From Amaranthus tricolor (lineage: Eukaryota; Streptophyta; Magnoliopsida; Caryophyllales; Amaranthaceae), in the NCBI RefSeq assembly GCF_026212465.1, contig NC_080059.1, positions 7,203,811-7,267,810 on the forward strand: DNA of 64,000 nucleotides. Direction: 5' to 3'. Shown in pieces: positions 11,921 through 23,667 of this stretch. A program made the position numbers and the translations under genes. The notes beneath the pieces were generated by a model, which saw only the letters and a program-made list of their open reading frames with translations, had not been told where the DNA came from and made no database searches. Within the stretch, counting starts at the first letter, position 1. Each line of letters opens with the position of its first letter.

Positions 11921-12689
11921 CTATTATTTAATAATGCATCATGTTGCTACTTTTGTTAATTGATCAAATATTAAAACTCGATAATCGAGATTCGATTTGT
12001 TTGAATGAATAATAAGAATAATCTAAACTATCTAATAGGCTATTAGAATATACATTACTCTATTACACTAATAATCGATTGTTTGAATTAGATTAATCAA
12101 GTAATCATAACCATTTTATATGATATTATGTATTTATACTTATTAGTGACCTTGAATACTTTAAAATAATAAATCTATTACGCTAATAATTCATCGTATT
12201 TAATTTAAAACTTAATAATGTTCGGAACTAGACCTATCGGACATTTGGACTGAATGAAACTAATACAAACTATCTTATAGAGTTATAGTTACAGTTACAG
12301 ATTATCATTTACAGTTAACTCAATGCTATTACTTATTAGTTATTAGTATTACTGAATACTGATATTGAATACTCTAAAGTAATTTATAGGCTATTAGCCT
12401 ATTAATAATCGATCATAATTCACTAATCGTAATTCGATCTATTAAAGACTTATAGTAAATGAAACTAGTACAGTAGTACTCCACCTTTTTTGTTACTTTA
12501 AATTAAATAGCCTATATTATGCAATTTTACCAAATTCAATAATAAAAATATTTAATATTTGATATAAAATATTTATATTACTCAAATAAATTAATTTAGA
12601 TTAAGATAACTAATTGTCCAATTTGATGAATATATTACTCAATTGATACATTACTTGCACAAAATGTTATTGGTTATTTGGATAGCACA

Positions 12690-12979
12690 CGGATAAGGTG
12701 TTTTAGCCGTTGGATTATAATTCTAATATCAGATCAGCGGTCAAGAACGTGCCACGTCGTCGTTATTTGATAAAACATGGCTGTACTTTCCTTTCTTCAT
12801 CCTTTCCCTTAACAGCGTCATTCACATTTGACATTCCCAAATCCCGCCCAAATAAACCCTAACTCAACTCTCTCTTCTTCATCCTCTCACTGAAACCGGC
12901 GGCCCTCTTACAACACCATCTGTTCTCCTCCAATCCGGCCGGTAGAACACGTTCATCTCCGGCAGCCTGTAGTACCGTA
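12690..12979 (+). promoter_or_regulatory. Promoter- and 5'-leader-like segment inside the hAT element
   Basis: This block looks like the upstream region of a host gene rather than transposon DNA. 'CCGTTGGAT', 'TGCCACGTCG' (an ACGT-core box) and 'AAATCCCGCCCAAAT' are followed by a pyrimidine-rich leader with 'CTCTCTTCTTCATCC'. A possible donor at 12979 ('CCGTAG|GTACGAAG') follows. It sits about 640 bp upstream of the phosphatase-like exon in the same orientation, so it may be that gene's own captured 5' end. The origin is inference. Confidence 0.45.
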
Positions 12980-13619
12980 GGTACGAAGTTCTTGTTTTTT
13001 TCTTTTTCTCTGTACCGTAGCAATTGTATCTGTTAGTAGCAATTTGGCATTCTTTATCTTTCAAAATGAGCTGGTAATTGGAATTAGGCACCAAGTTCTA
13101 CTGTAAAACTCCTTCTTCCTTTTGATCTAACTTTGCTTTGCATTTGAGTTCTAATTTTGTAATTAGGCAGCGTGGTAATTGCATTTGATTTGCATTTTTT
13201 AGGGATGTGATTGAGAGGAATGATGAGTTTTGCTTTGAGTAAATTGCTTTGAATTTTGAGTTTTGCTTTGAGTAAATTGCTCTGAGTTTTGATGAGGGGG
13301 CTGTGAACTTGATTAAATTTGGTGAAGGATGTGATTCAATTTCTGTATGAACTGTAATGAACAAACATTTGTACTGTCAATTGAACAATTTGTATGTACT
13401 GATACTAGTTAATGGCTGCAATTGTGTTGCTAGTTATATTCATTGTGTTGGTAGTTCAATTCTCATCTGTATGAAGGTTGAATTGAATTTTACTACTTTT
13501 TTTCTGGATATTTTTGGTTTTTACAATAAAAAGGGGTTTGATTTGAATTTTACTAATTTTTCCAATTAATTTTCCTCTTTTTTACTGATAATCTCAAATA
13601 TTTTTCTTCAAATTTTCAG

Positions 13620-13961
13620 GACACATTGATGAAAGAAATGCATTTACAAGGAGTAACAATAAATGATATTGTAGAAGTCCTATAAAGAACTCCAATTCAT
13701 CCTCGTATTGTTCCTGCTATTAAAGCTGCTATTAAAGAACTCCAATTTTGGTATTTTTGACATTTTTATAGGTGTGATTTGAGGATTGTGAGTGATGCAA
13801 ATATGTTCTTCATTGAAACAATTTTGGATTTTCTTGGAATTAAGGATTGTTTCTCAGAAATTAACACTAATCCTGGTTATGTTGATGAACAAGGAAGATT
13901 AAGGATTTTACCTTATCATGATTTCACAAAATCTCCTGATGGATGCTCCAATCCTGATTGA
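13620..13961 (+). pseudogene. Captured fragment of a HAD phosphatase gene (PHOSPHO1/PS2-like)
   Basis: After an acceptor ('TTTTCAG|GACACATTG') the frame reads D-T-L-M-K-E-M-H-L-Q-G-V-T, then 'NDIVEVL', a TAA stop, then 'RTPIHPRIVPAIKAAIKEL'. After a second acceptor (about 13771) it reads 'CDLRIVSDANMFFIETIL', 'CFSEINTNPGYVDEQGRL' and 'ILPYHDFTKSPDGCSNPD', then stop. This is the middle of plant phosphatases of the PHOSPHO1/PS2/thiamine-phosphate-phosphatase-like HAD family; 'RIVSDAN' carries HAD motif II. The N-terminal DxD motif I and the C-terminal third are missing, there is an internal stop, and 'AAAGAACTCCAATT' is duplicated at the exon end. It is enclosed by hAT-type termini, so it is a transduplicated, non-functional fragment. 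Confidence 0.8.
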
Positions 13962-14895
13962 TTGTAACTTCATGGTATTGTTAACATTGTATAAAACTTT
14001 AAAGAATGTAATGAACTTATATTTGTATATGTTAATTTGGTGGATGTATAAGTGATGGATGTAAATTTTTGGGGTTAAAAATTTAATATTTGTATATTTA
14101 TATTTGGTGGATGTATAATTAGAAAACTGAAATTGGACCTAATTTGCTAAAATTAGGCGAAAAATTGATTCGGATTTATAACAGTTCGATTAATAATCGG
14201 TTCAGGTTGGTATCAGTTCGGGTTAAAAACAGTTCGATTAATAATCGATTCGGGTTAAAAACAATTCGATCTTAATCGGTTTTAGTCAGGTTGCATTCGG
14301 TTACGTGCATAATTCGGGTCGGATTTGACTCGGGTCGATCACTGTTCAGTTCGGGTAACATCGGTTAAGGTTTATATGTCGGTTATAAAATTCGGTTGCA
14401 GTTCGAGTTCGATTTTGCCCTTTTCGGTTATCAAACGGTTCGAGTGAAGTATCGGTTCGGGTAATTGCGGTTCGGTATACCTAGAGGTGTTCATTCGGTT
14501 GATCGGGTCGGTTTCGGACGGGTGTTATTCGGTTCGGTTGCATTTCGGATCGGTTATTTTTCGGCTGTGTGTTACAACGGGTCACACTCGGGTCGAGTCG
14601 GTTAGTCACGGTTCGGTTGGAGATCGGTTATTCAAGCTATCGGGTTTGCATCATTCCGGTGTCGGTTGAAGTTCGTGTCGAGTGTCAATCGGTCTCGGGT
14701 TGTTATCGATTACTAATTGGTTCGGTTTTTTCGGGTATAGATCGGGTTCGAGCTTTATTTTTCGAGTAGTTATCGGTTACGGATAACTATTGATTGGGTC
14801 AATATCGAAATAAGTTAATAGTCAGGTTTTTAATTGATGTATACTCATTTACTTACAAAAAATAATTAACGATTTTTTTATCAGATATAGCAGAT

Positions 14896-15125
14896 AGGGG
14901 TGTCAAACAGGTCGGGTTGGGTCATTTTCAGGTTCGGGTCATATATAAATGGGTCAATAAACCCTTGACCTGAACCTGACCCATTTAATTAAATGGGTCA
15001 AAAATTGAAACCCCGACCTGATCTGTAGCAGATCGGGTCAACCTGCTAATGACCCATTTAACCTGTTTTTTTTTTTAAGGTCATTAAATTCATATATTTC
15101 AGGTCATTTAACCCATTTAACCTTA
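14896..15125 (+). repeat. Truncated hAT terminus with GACCCATTT repeats
   Basis: TAGGGGTGTCAAACAGGTCG begins a stretch rich in 'GACCCATTTA' and 'GGGTCA', closely resembling the subterminal DNA at 3715-3946 near the hAT transposase. No matching other end was found, so this is a solo, truncated terminus lying inside the inner nested element. Confidence 0.6.
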
Positions 15126-16179
15126 ATTAAAGGCTTCCTCCAAAAATAAACGTATGCCACTTAATGCAGCGAGCACATGGTATTCTTTAGTAAAAGGCGA
15201 AAGAATAGTTCGGTTTGTGCTCACGGCGTGGCTGCGTAAGTTAATATGAGATATGTGGAAGTGATTTAAAGGATTTTTCTTTTATTAGTATCTTTCATAG
15301 CCGATGTAAGTTTAATATTGTATATTGTAAGTTTAATCAAGTTGAGTGAATGAAACTTATCAAAACAATCGATTAGATTATTATAGACTTACAGTCTTAC
15401 ATAGTTTTGAAGTTTTTTAAGTATAATGAAACCTAAAATTAACTAAATAAACTATTAGAAATATAGTATTAGTCTATATATTAATTAATATTAATCAATT
15501 AGATACTTAATGGATCGTTTAATAAAGATTTAATTGGAACTTGTCTAATATAGACTTGAAGCTATGTCGTTAAATTGTAAGTGAGATTGAATATTGTAAG
15601 TTTGATCAAGTTGAATGAACAAAACTAATCAAAACAATCTATTAAAACTATCATAGACTTATTGTCTTACATAGATACTTAATCAATAGTATATTAAAGA
15701 TTTAATTGTAACTTGCAAGTTGTCAATTATTATGAATTCAACGAAATTAAACCACTAATAACGAATTAAAATTTTATTTAATTATGTTTACATAATATAT
15801 AAGTTATTTAATAACCTCATAATTATAAATAATTCTTATTCAATTTTATTGCTAATTAGCTTTTTTAAGAAAATATTCATTAAAATAGTATTTACCATTA
15901 ATTAAATTTAAGCCATTAATAATGTGTAATGTGGATGAATGAATGGTTTTGATAATGTCCACCTCTTCTATCCTTAAAAACTTTCAATAACCAATTACAT
16001 ACAACTATAAATGTCACATGGATTTTGAATTTTAACCATTGATTTCAAAATGGTTTCAATCTTAGCCCTTCATTAATATTGACATAAGAGTAAAAAAAAT
16101 TAAAAAAAAAGAAAAAAAAAAGAAAAAAACTAAGCCTAACAATACTTCACATTTCTAATTCTGCTTTCTAACTTCTAAG

Positions 16180-16850
16180 CTAATCTAAATCTTCCTTCCC
16201 GCAAGTTTCCTGCTTTCCCAAAAAAAAGACTGCTGCCTGCCGCAAGCTAATCTAATTCTGCTTTCCTCACCGTCACTGCCTGCCGCCGGTGGCTCTGACA
16301 CTACATTATGGCGCTGCTCCTGCTTGCTGCTGCTCACGCCTCACTTGGTCGAAAGTCGAGGGTCGACTGTACTGTATTCCTCTTCTACTCTTTACAAAAA
16401 CCGTAAAAATCAAATTTTTGATTTTTTTAGGTATTTTCACTCTTAATTGTAATCTTAATCTTAATCTTAAATTCTTAATCTTGTTGTTCTAATCTTTATT
16501 GTTAATTTTGATTCTTGAATTTTAATAGAATATTGTTTCTTGATTTTTTTTTTGTTTATGTTTTTTGAGTGATTGAATATTTGTTATTGTTAATGTGTTT
16601 GTTAATGTATTTGTTTATCTTGAATACTTGAATTATTGAATATTTCTTGATTTTAGATATATGTGCTTCGAGCCCCGCTACACCCGCCTACAAAACAGCA
16701 GCAGCTGCTGCCTTTTCGTGCACCACCACCAGCAGCTACGGCTGTCTGCACTACCACCAAGGCCCACCGCGGTGTCTTGACCCTCCTGTGAAAGTTTTGT
16801 TCATAGCTTTGAAAGTTTTGTCCTTCTTAGCTTTAGTTTTTTAATATTTA
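16180..16850 (+). other. Unrecognised GC-rich transcript-like blocks in the inner element
   Basis: Two islands contrast with the AT-rich surroundings: 16195-16370 (CTGCCTGCCGC motifs) and 16660-16800 (codon-like GCAGCAGCTGC and CACCACCACC runs). Between them is intron-like T-rich DNA with 'TTGATTTTAG|ATATATG' before the second block. Short plus-strand ORFs (16289-16492, 16647-16844) are low-complexity and match no family I know. It could be a second captured gene piece, but I cannot name it. Confidence 0.3.
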
Positions 16851-17602
16851 GCTTTGAAAGTGTGTACATATATAGAATACATTCAAGATTGAATTAGTAT
16901 ATAATTATTTTTTATTGCTTTAGCCATGAATTCAATTACTCCAATAACTGTGTTTTGAATTAGTATATAATTGTTTTTTATTTAAATAGGGATGAACTTT
17001 GAAAATGAAATACCTAGTCCGAAAACTTGTGTTCTTCCTTTTTCCGTATTATTAGAAAACTGAAATTGGACTTAATTTGCTAAATTTAGGTGAAAATTTG
17101 ATTAGGTTTTATAACAGTTCGATTTACAATCGGTTCGGGTTTGTATCAGTTCGGGTTAAAAACAGTTCGATTAATAATCGATTCGGGTTTGTATCAGTTC
17201 GGGTTAAAAACAGATCGATCTTAATCGGTTTTAGTCAGGTTACAATCGGTTACGTGCATAATTCGGGTCGGATTTGATTCGGATCGATCACTGTTCAGTT
17301 CGGGTAACATCGGTTAAGGTTTATATGTCGGTTATAAAATTCGGTTGCAGTTCGAGTTCGATTTTGCCCTTTTCGGTTATCAAACGGTTCGAGTGAAGTA
17401 TCGGTTCGGGTAATTGCGGTTCGGTAAACCTTAAAAACTTACATTTTTTCGGGTCAGATAATTTTCGATTCCGGGTCGGATTTTCGGGTCGGGTTTGTTT
17501 TGAACAGCTCTAGGTATACCTAAAAAACTTACATTTTTTCAGGTCGAATAATTTTCGGTTCCGGGTCGGATTTTCGGGTCGGGTTTGTTTTGAACAGCTC
17601 TA

Positions 17603-20430
17603 CCTACTATTAAAGGTCATAAATTTAATTGTTATGTTCTTGGCAAACACTCCCTCAAGTTTAGTTTTTTTTTGTTTTTTTTTTTTAACGTTTCATCAAT
17701 AGTTGGGATTATTATGGGAAAATGATGAACAATAAGTTGGATTATTTTAGGTAACTTTTCTTATTTTATTTATTTATAAAATGGCTAAATTTGAGCATTA
17801 ATTTGAGATATGTTATCGTGTAGAATTCGGATCCATAGATGAAGATTAAAAGGAGGGTACGTTAATATTCTAGGCTCGTTTTATAAGGTAATTTTCAATG
17901 TCCATCCAATTAGAATTATCCCGTTAATGTTATATGCTAAGCGATAATGTTTAAAAAGAAGATGTATGATTTTGTTTTATATTGTTCTTTATATTATATA
18001 CTTTATACACTTATTACTCAAATTATATTTAATCTACAACTATTTTTGTTATGGGTTATTGGGTTACTCGAATTTACACTAGGCAAATACCCCTTAAAGT
18101 AGGGATTATTATGGTTAATCAATAGGTTGGATTATTATAGGAAAATCATGAAAAAATTAGATTATTTTAGGTGATTTTTCCTAAATTTTATTTATAGCAA
18201 TTCTGTATGCATACCTAGTCACAAATCATATATACTAATAAAAATATTGGAAAATGACAAACTTTATAGAGAAAGAAAATTAATATTTTTTAAATAAAAA
18301 AGCCATTAATTTTTGAAATATCTTTATATTTTCACACATATAAAGTATTAATTTACTCGATTTTATTATAACTATTTTATAAAAAACTACTACCTCCTAT
18401 TCAATCCATTAGTCCCATTTAATTTTTTACACTTATCGAGTTAATATTTTAACCTTTAATATATCTCATTGTTCTTAATTAAAAATTATATTTTAAATAA
18501 TAATAAAGAAAAAAAATTGTTATAAGTAGCATTTATTTGTAATCTTTATTTAAGTAAAATTACCAAAATACACTTTTACCCCTTATCAACTTCCACATAG
18601 GCTTCATAACTTTGTCAGTCCTAACTTTTTCTTAAAGTAACCTCACTAAAACCCTAACCCACTAACACAAACCTGCATGGGCCTTAACTCCCATGAGACC
18701 CACTACTCACCGTAAATACCTAAATACCCCACCAGTTAATTCTATAAATATTTCACAGTAAATTATTTTTAATCCTAAGCTTACATTTATTATTGTTACT
18801 CAGCCAAAATTTATAGCCAACTCTTATCGATATATCATATACACATATAATTTCTCATAATTCATCCTACAATTTGTTTGTATCATTCAATTTATAGCCA
18901 ACTTTTATATCATTTAATTTTACAATTCCCCTTAACTAGATCAATAAATTAGTTTGTATTAAAAGTTTATTCTCAATAACAGAAAATTTATTCTATCAAA
19001 TTTTTGTGTCTGAATTTATTTTATATTATTCTGATTTGAATTCAACAAAATTAATGTATACTCTTGTTATTTAGTCAATTCAACAAAATTAATGTATACT
19101 CTTGTTATTCAGTCGATTCAACAAAACGGCTACAATTACAAATACAATCTAGTGTTTTGATTCTGATTTATATCATAAAAATTTTACAAACTTTATTCTA
19201 ATTTTTGCGATATATTTGTTTTTCGTATAATATTTGAAAATTTTATGATCCTGTTATTTTCTTTTTAAAAAAAAAATACTCCTATTGTTATTATTTGTTA
19301 GTTAAGAGACCAAGCAAAAACACAAGAAAAAATTGCAGTTACTGAATAATAACCTAGGGATTGTCAAATCACCAATTTCATTAATCACTCGTAAAATTTT
19401 CACAATATACACAAAACCTTAATAGATCGACTAAACTATCTTAAGATCTACATGGCTGAGAGATTTACATTGCTTCACTATATTAAAAAGAAGTTGTGTG
19501 ATATAAATAAGCAAAAACTAAACACAACATCATACCACAATATCAAACTTCACTATATTAGTAGTGGGTAGTAGTTATGTATCAACTAATAAAATTAGTA
19601 AGCTAAGTAGAGAACAGCCTAGCCAACAAAAAAGAATCTTCTATATAAACACATTCCAAACATGGTATCGGATAAATGGCTTCTATGGTAGTTTAACTTT
19701 GCTTGGGAATTTCTCTTATGGCTTCTACGGATCTCAAGAGCCAGAAGACGCTAAAGTATTATAATCTAATCAGCTTAAATCAGCTATTCTTGTTTGGTAT
19801 CAAGGGTGTCAATGACTATTGGCTTGAGTACTTCCGGAGTTGTCAGCCCATTTTAGCTCATCTGGTTAAGAAATAATAATAATAATAGCAAGAAATTGAA
19901 TTAGGGTACATTTTAGCAGGTTCCCAACAAATGAGCAGAAGAACCAGAAGCAACATGAAGTATTGAATGAAGGAATAAATAAATATAACTCTAGTACCCA
20001 TATTTATTGAACAATCACATGGAATGGAGCAGAGCCTAGCATGGATATTATCAGCCATTTGCCCACTAAACCAACCAGATAAAACATGCAAACTTGTCCC
20101 CAACTGGATCAGCATACCCATAGCCAAGATATTTCCATTAGTTCTAACTAAAATTGTGTTCTAAATTTGAATAATTTTTAACTTTTCTTTTTCGGATCTG
20201 TGAACAAAGGAAAATTTCTGAATCTTTCATGAGTGTTTAGCAAGGCTGCAAACCAAAAGTAATTTCAGGAAGATGGTGGCTTACATGCACTAAGGTTTAA
20301 TATAATAAAAATTTAATAGCTTGACCATGGAGGCATCAACATAAGGACATTTAGAGATGTTGTCTACGGAAGCAGAGTACAAGAAATTACCTTTACGACC
20401 AATGGTCTATACTGATGTGCATCCAATATG
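17603..20430. other. Intergenic, with MITE half-copies
   Basis: The region holds two right-half fragments of the GGAAAAATTACC MITE family (about 17641-17760 and 18065-18181, 'GGATTATTATAGGAAAATCATG' style), a 38-bp tandem repeat, and otherwise AT-rich DNA. The final few hundred bases before 20431 may include the 3' UTR of the minus-strand TORTIFOLIA1-like gene. The small ORFs at 19564-19764 and 19858-20127 match nothing known to me. Confidence 0.5.
19041..19127. repeat. 38-bp tandem repeat, about 2.3 copies
   Basis: The unit beginning TTCAACAAAATTAATGTATA occurs at 19041 and 19079, and a third partial copy ('TTCAACAAAACGG') starts at about 19117. Confidence 0.85.
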
Positions 20431-23400
20431 TCAAGCAACATTATGTACGCTCCTCAATACTCTGCCGTTTGACGCTTCTGAAGATCCTGTAGAATCAACT
20501 TGGATCTCAGACAATGGATTCATGATAACTCCACCAGCACCTCGAAGTCTAAACCTCCTGTTTTCAAGTCCAACTGCATCACCAGGTCTCTTATCAGCTA
20601 AACTGCGCATAGCTGAAACTGAAGTCGTGCCTGATAAAGACAAATGTGAGGAAGAGCAACGGCCATCAGGTCTCCTCCAAAACTTGGAGCTTAAAAAGTC
20701 TGGACCAGGCAGCAAACAACATGAGCTCCTTGCAACAGCAGATGACATCCTTGCATTTGACAGAGCCAAGTCATAAGAAATTTCATCCAAGGACAGCTCT
20801 AAGCCATGGACACGTGCTTCAAGAGTGCGCATCCCATCCTGGGAGCTTCCAATGAATTTCTGATTGAAAATAGAACACCAATGTTAACGTAGGAATAATA
20901 ATTTTAAGTATATGGTAGATTAAGGGAAGGGGTGGGGATGGCAAGAATCGAACCCGAGATTTTGCATGGAAACGTGGTACATGCTCCAAGTAAGATAAGA
21001 TCCGATTCTCAACATAAGATGATAAGAATAATATTGTAATAAAAAAGAAATAAGATAATAACAATGTGTTAATGACACAAATACTGTGAAAACAACATTC
21101 TATTACCCCGTGCTTTTAAGTGACTCCCGCATAGGCTCTTATCTATGCCCCCCAGACTCTTATGCAGCGTTTGGGGAGTCCATACGCAGCCACAAAACAA
21201 ACAGATTGATAAAGTTGAAGATTATTTTTCTAGAATATGCCTAAATAAAACGACTCCAAGTAAATAAGTAACAAAAGGTGATCCAAGAATTACCTGGAGG
21301 AGATCCATTAAGCTAGACTGTTGATTTTCTATTTGAACAAGCTGCTTACGGATTAAAGAAAGATCTTCAAAGTCTTTGTGGTGTCTACAAACATCTGCAG
21401 AGGCATTGCTGACAGAACCAGTAACTTCAGAGCCATCTTCAGGATACGGCACCACACGTGAACCAGGATATTTGCTAAAAAGACCTCGTTTATTTTCTTG
21501 CTTTGATCTGGCATCTGTCATTCGTGGAACATCTTCATCATCACCCATCAAATTTTCTGCATCCACTGAAGTTTCAGATGAACCATGAAGATGAGTAGTA
21601 GCAGCAGCATTTGAATCAGAAGACTTCTTGGCATACAACTCTGAGAAAGACAATGGGGTTGACCTTTTCCCTGTAACCTCAGGAGCAACTCTGTTTCTGG
21701 CGGTAGTTTTCAAAGCACTATCAGATGGGGATGATCTTACAAAAGGAACACGTTTTCGGCTTATCTGAGGAGTGTTAGAGTCAACAGCACTAGAAATCCT
21801 AGATCTGACAGGGAATCGTCCATCACTGGCATTTTCTGTAATAAAACCAATCACAATTCACAAGTCTCAGCCATCAGAAAGATGAAAGATACAAAGATGG
21901 AGAATGCTAATTTGGAGCATTCTAATTTGGAGCATCTAATGAAACAGAGAATAGAGTAGGAATCCATACAAAATAGTGAAAAGATACCAAGGCAGTCCAA
22001 AAGTAGAAATTTAAACAAATCAACAGAAATTTCCCTAAAGATATTTTTAGTTGTTCCCTCCAAAACTCCGGGATACCAAATATGAAAGATGCAGACTCTA
22101 GTTGATCAAAATACAACAACAATACCGCATTTTTCTCCGCCAACTAATAGTAAACTTTGTACAAAGAATCGAGCCATTATGACCCATGAAAGATGTCATG
22201 GGAATGTTCCATGATCCAGATGTTGGTAATTTACTAACTTGGTATCTAAAGCAGCAAAGAGAAGCATCTACATAGCAAAGCAAACAATCGAACATGACAA
22301 TTCCAATTGACATTTCATCTAGCAATATACAAGATCATAAATATTAGCATAAAACCTAAACCCATCATAAATTAAACTCCTTAAACCCAACTTTACTTGA
22401 ATCAACAATGGTTTGAAGGAATCTTGGATCATAAATCAACTTCAGCATTCATCAACATAATAGTCCAACAGTTCTATTCCACTTGCAATATCAAACAGGT
22501 AAAATATATCAATAAGCTCGGAAAAAGCATATGTAAATGTTTGTTACTCCAATTTCACAGTACTATGTTCAATTACAAATTTCCTTACCAATCAAAAAAA
22601 AATTTAATTTTATATTTCTAATTAAACAAAGAAAAACAGATAAAAGAGAAAATTTACCTCTAGAGGAATCATTAGATTGAGGAGGTGGTGATCCATCTTC
22701 AAGTTCATGAGGAATCATCTTCCAAACCTCCAACATCTCATTCATCGCTTCTCTAACCGCTTTCACCTGAAATATCACAATTCAAATATCAACATTGCAC
22801 ATTTATCTAAACAAACACAATCAATGGATACAGTTTGTTCATTTTTTTTTTTCAGTAAAATCCAACCTTATCAAATTTCCTGGATTCAATGATCTTCAAA
22901 CTAGAAGCTTTCAGTTCAGATAAATTCTCTTTTTCCACACTAGCAATCTCTTTCAAAGCATCAGCAGCAGCTTTTCTAGCACTCCAATCATCACATTTCA
23001 AAAATTCAACCAAACAACAAACTAAATCCCTCAACAAATTACAATTCCCAATCTCACAAACCCTAATCGCACTTTTCACCAATACAATCAACCCTGCTTT
23101 CGCCTTAAACCCATCACATTTCAACAACCTCATCCATTTCGGTAAAACCTTCAAAATCAACGAAACATCCGGCGAAGGAGACGCCTCAATCGCAGAAGAC
23201 AGACACATGGCAGCAGCTGATTGAGCAGATAACTCCTGCTCAGATGAGAGTGAATCGGAAAGTGGACGGAAAATTGAGGAGAGAGAATGGTTGACGTGGC
23301 GAGCGTACGAAGCAGTAGTCAACGCGGCGGAAGAACGGACGGCTGAGTCAGGATCACGAAGACGTCGAATGACGGCTGTGATGAGTTTCGGGAGGTGAGG

Positions 23401-23667
23401 AGAGAGAGAAACTCCATGAAAAGAAGAGAGAGAGGCGAGAAGCTTTAGACAAGCGACACGAACGGATGTACGGTCGGCGGAAGACGTGGAGGAGATAGAA
23501 TTTATGAAGAGAGAGTAAGCGTCAGAAGTTAGCGTCGGGATTATAGATTCCAGTTCCGACATTGCTTGTGAAAGTGTATCCCTGTCTGAAAGTTTGGTCA
23601 TGCACGTGAGTACACGGTGGCGGAGGTCACGTGATGCAGTCGCCGATGATTTTTGTTTTGGCGCCAT
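20431..23667 (-). CDS. TORTIFOLIA1-like (SPIRAL2-family) microtubule-associated protein
   Basis: Four exons on the minus strand, 23667-22867, 22766-22658, 21835-21294 and 20859-20431, all with GT/AG borders and matching phases, give 626 residues. Exon 1 is 'MAPKQKSSATASRDLRHRVL' followed by HEAT-type helical repeats to about residue 267 ('RDPDSAVRSSAALTTASYAR', 'DDWSARKAAADALKEIASVE'). Exon 2 carries 'VREAMNEMLEVWKMIP'. Exon 3 is a Ser-rich basic linker ending in a likely coiled coil ('LIRKQLVQIENQQSSLMDLL'), which continues in exon 4 ('MRTLEARVHGLELSLDEIS'). TORTIFOLIA1/SPIRAL2 proteins bind cortical microtubules, protect minus ends and control organ handedness. The total length agrees with the shorter TOR1L members (about 625 residues in TOR1L4) rather than the 820-860-residue ones, so I read it as complete. 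All key parts are present with no frameshift. Confidence 0.92.
20925..21170 (-). repeat. Possible tRNA-derived SINE in the last intron of the TOR1L gene
   Basis: On the minus strand, 'TTGGAGCATGTACCACG' followed by 'CTCGGGTTCGATTCTTGCC' resembles an A box and B box (GGTTCGANTCC) of a tRNA-like promoter at about the usual spacing. A GC-richer block (21100-21180) precedes it. I could not define the ends or a target duplication. Confidence 0.3.

Larger units (their letters stand above)
14482..17512. mobile_element. Inner hAT-type element nested in the outer one, perfect 8-bp TSD
   Basis: This 3031-bp element has the same terminus type as the outer element (left TAGAGGTGTTCATTCGG; complement of right TAGAGCTGTTCAAAACAAAC). 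It is flanked by the palindromic duplication GGTATACC at 14474-14481 and 17513-17520. Removing it plus one duplication restores the outer element's right arm: sequence at 14160-14481 followed by 17521 onward is collinear with the inner element's own right arm at 17090-17512. It has no transposase. Inside are a second hAT-type end (14896), AT-rich filler, and two GC-rich transcript-like blocks (16180-16370 and 16655-16800). Confidence 0.9.
11438..17602. mobile_element. Outer hAT-type non-autonomous element with captured gene DNA
   Basis: The left terminus is TAGAGGTGTTCATTCGGG, and the complement of the right terminus is TAGAGCTGTTCAAAACAAAC. Both subterminal regions are dense in CGGTT/CGGGT repeats (11440-11760, 14160-14473, 17521-17602). 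Without the inner element and one copy of its duplication it is about 3.1 kb. The flanks TGACCTAT and CCTACTAT agree at only 4 of 8 positions, so the target duplication is decayed. There is no transposase. The interior holds an (AT)n tract, a promoter-like segment and a phosphatase gene fragment. The hAT affiliation rests on the terminus style and on the perfect 8-bp duplication made by its inner relative. Confidence 0.8.

Noticed and set aside
12879..13364. Minus-strand ORFs of 71 and 88 codons
   Set aside because: They run antisense to the captured leader and intron of the phosphatase fragment and show no family signal.
20357..20855. Plus-strand ORFs of 139 and 69 codons
   Set aside because: They are antisense shadows of exon 4 of the TORTIFOLIA1-like gene.
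22889..23224. Plus-strand ORF of 111 codons
   Set aside because: Antisense shadow of the HEAT-repeat exon 1 of the TORTIFOLIA1-like gene.
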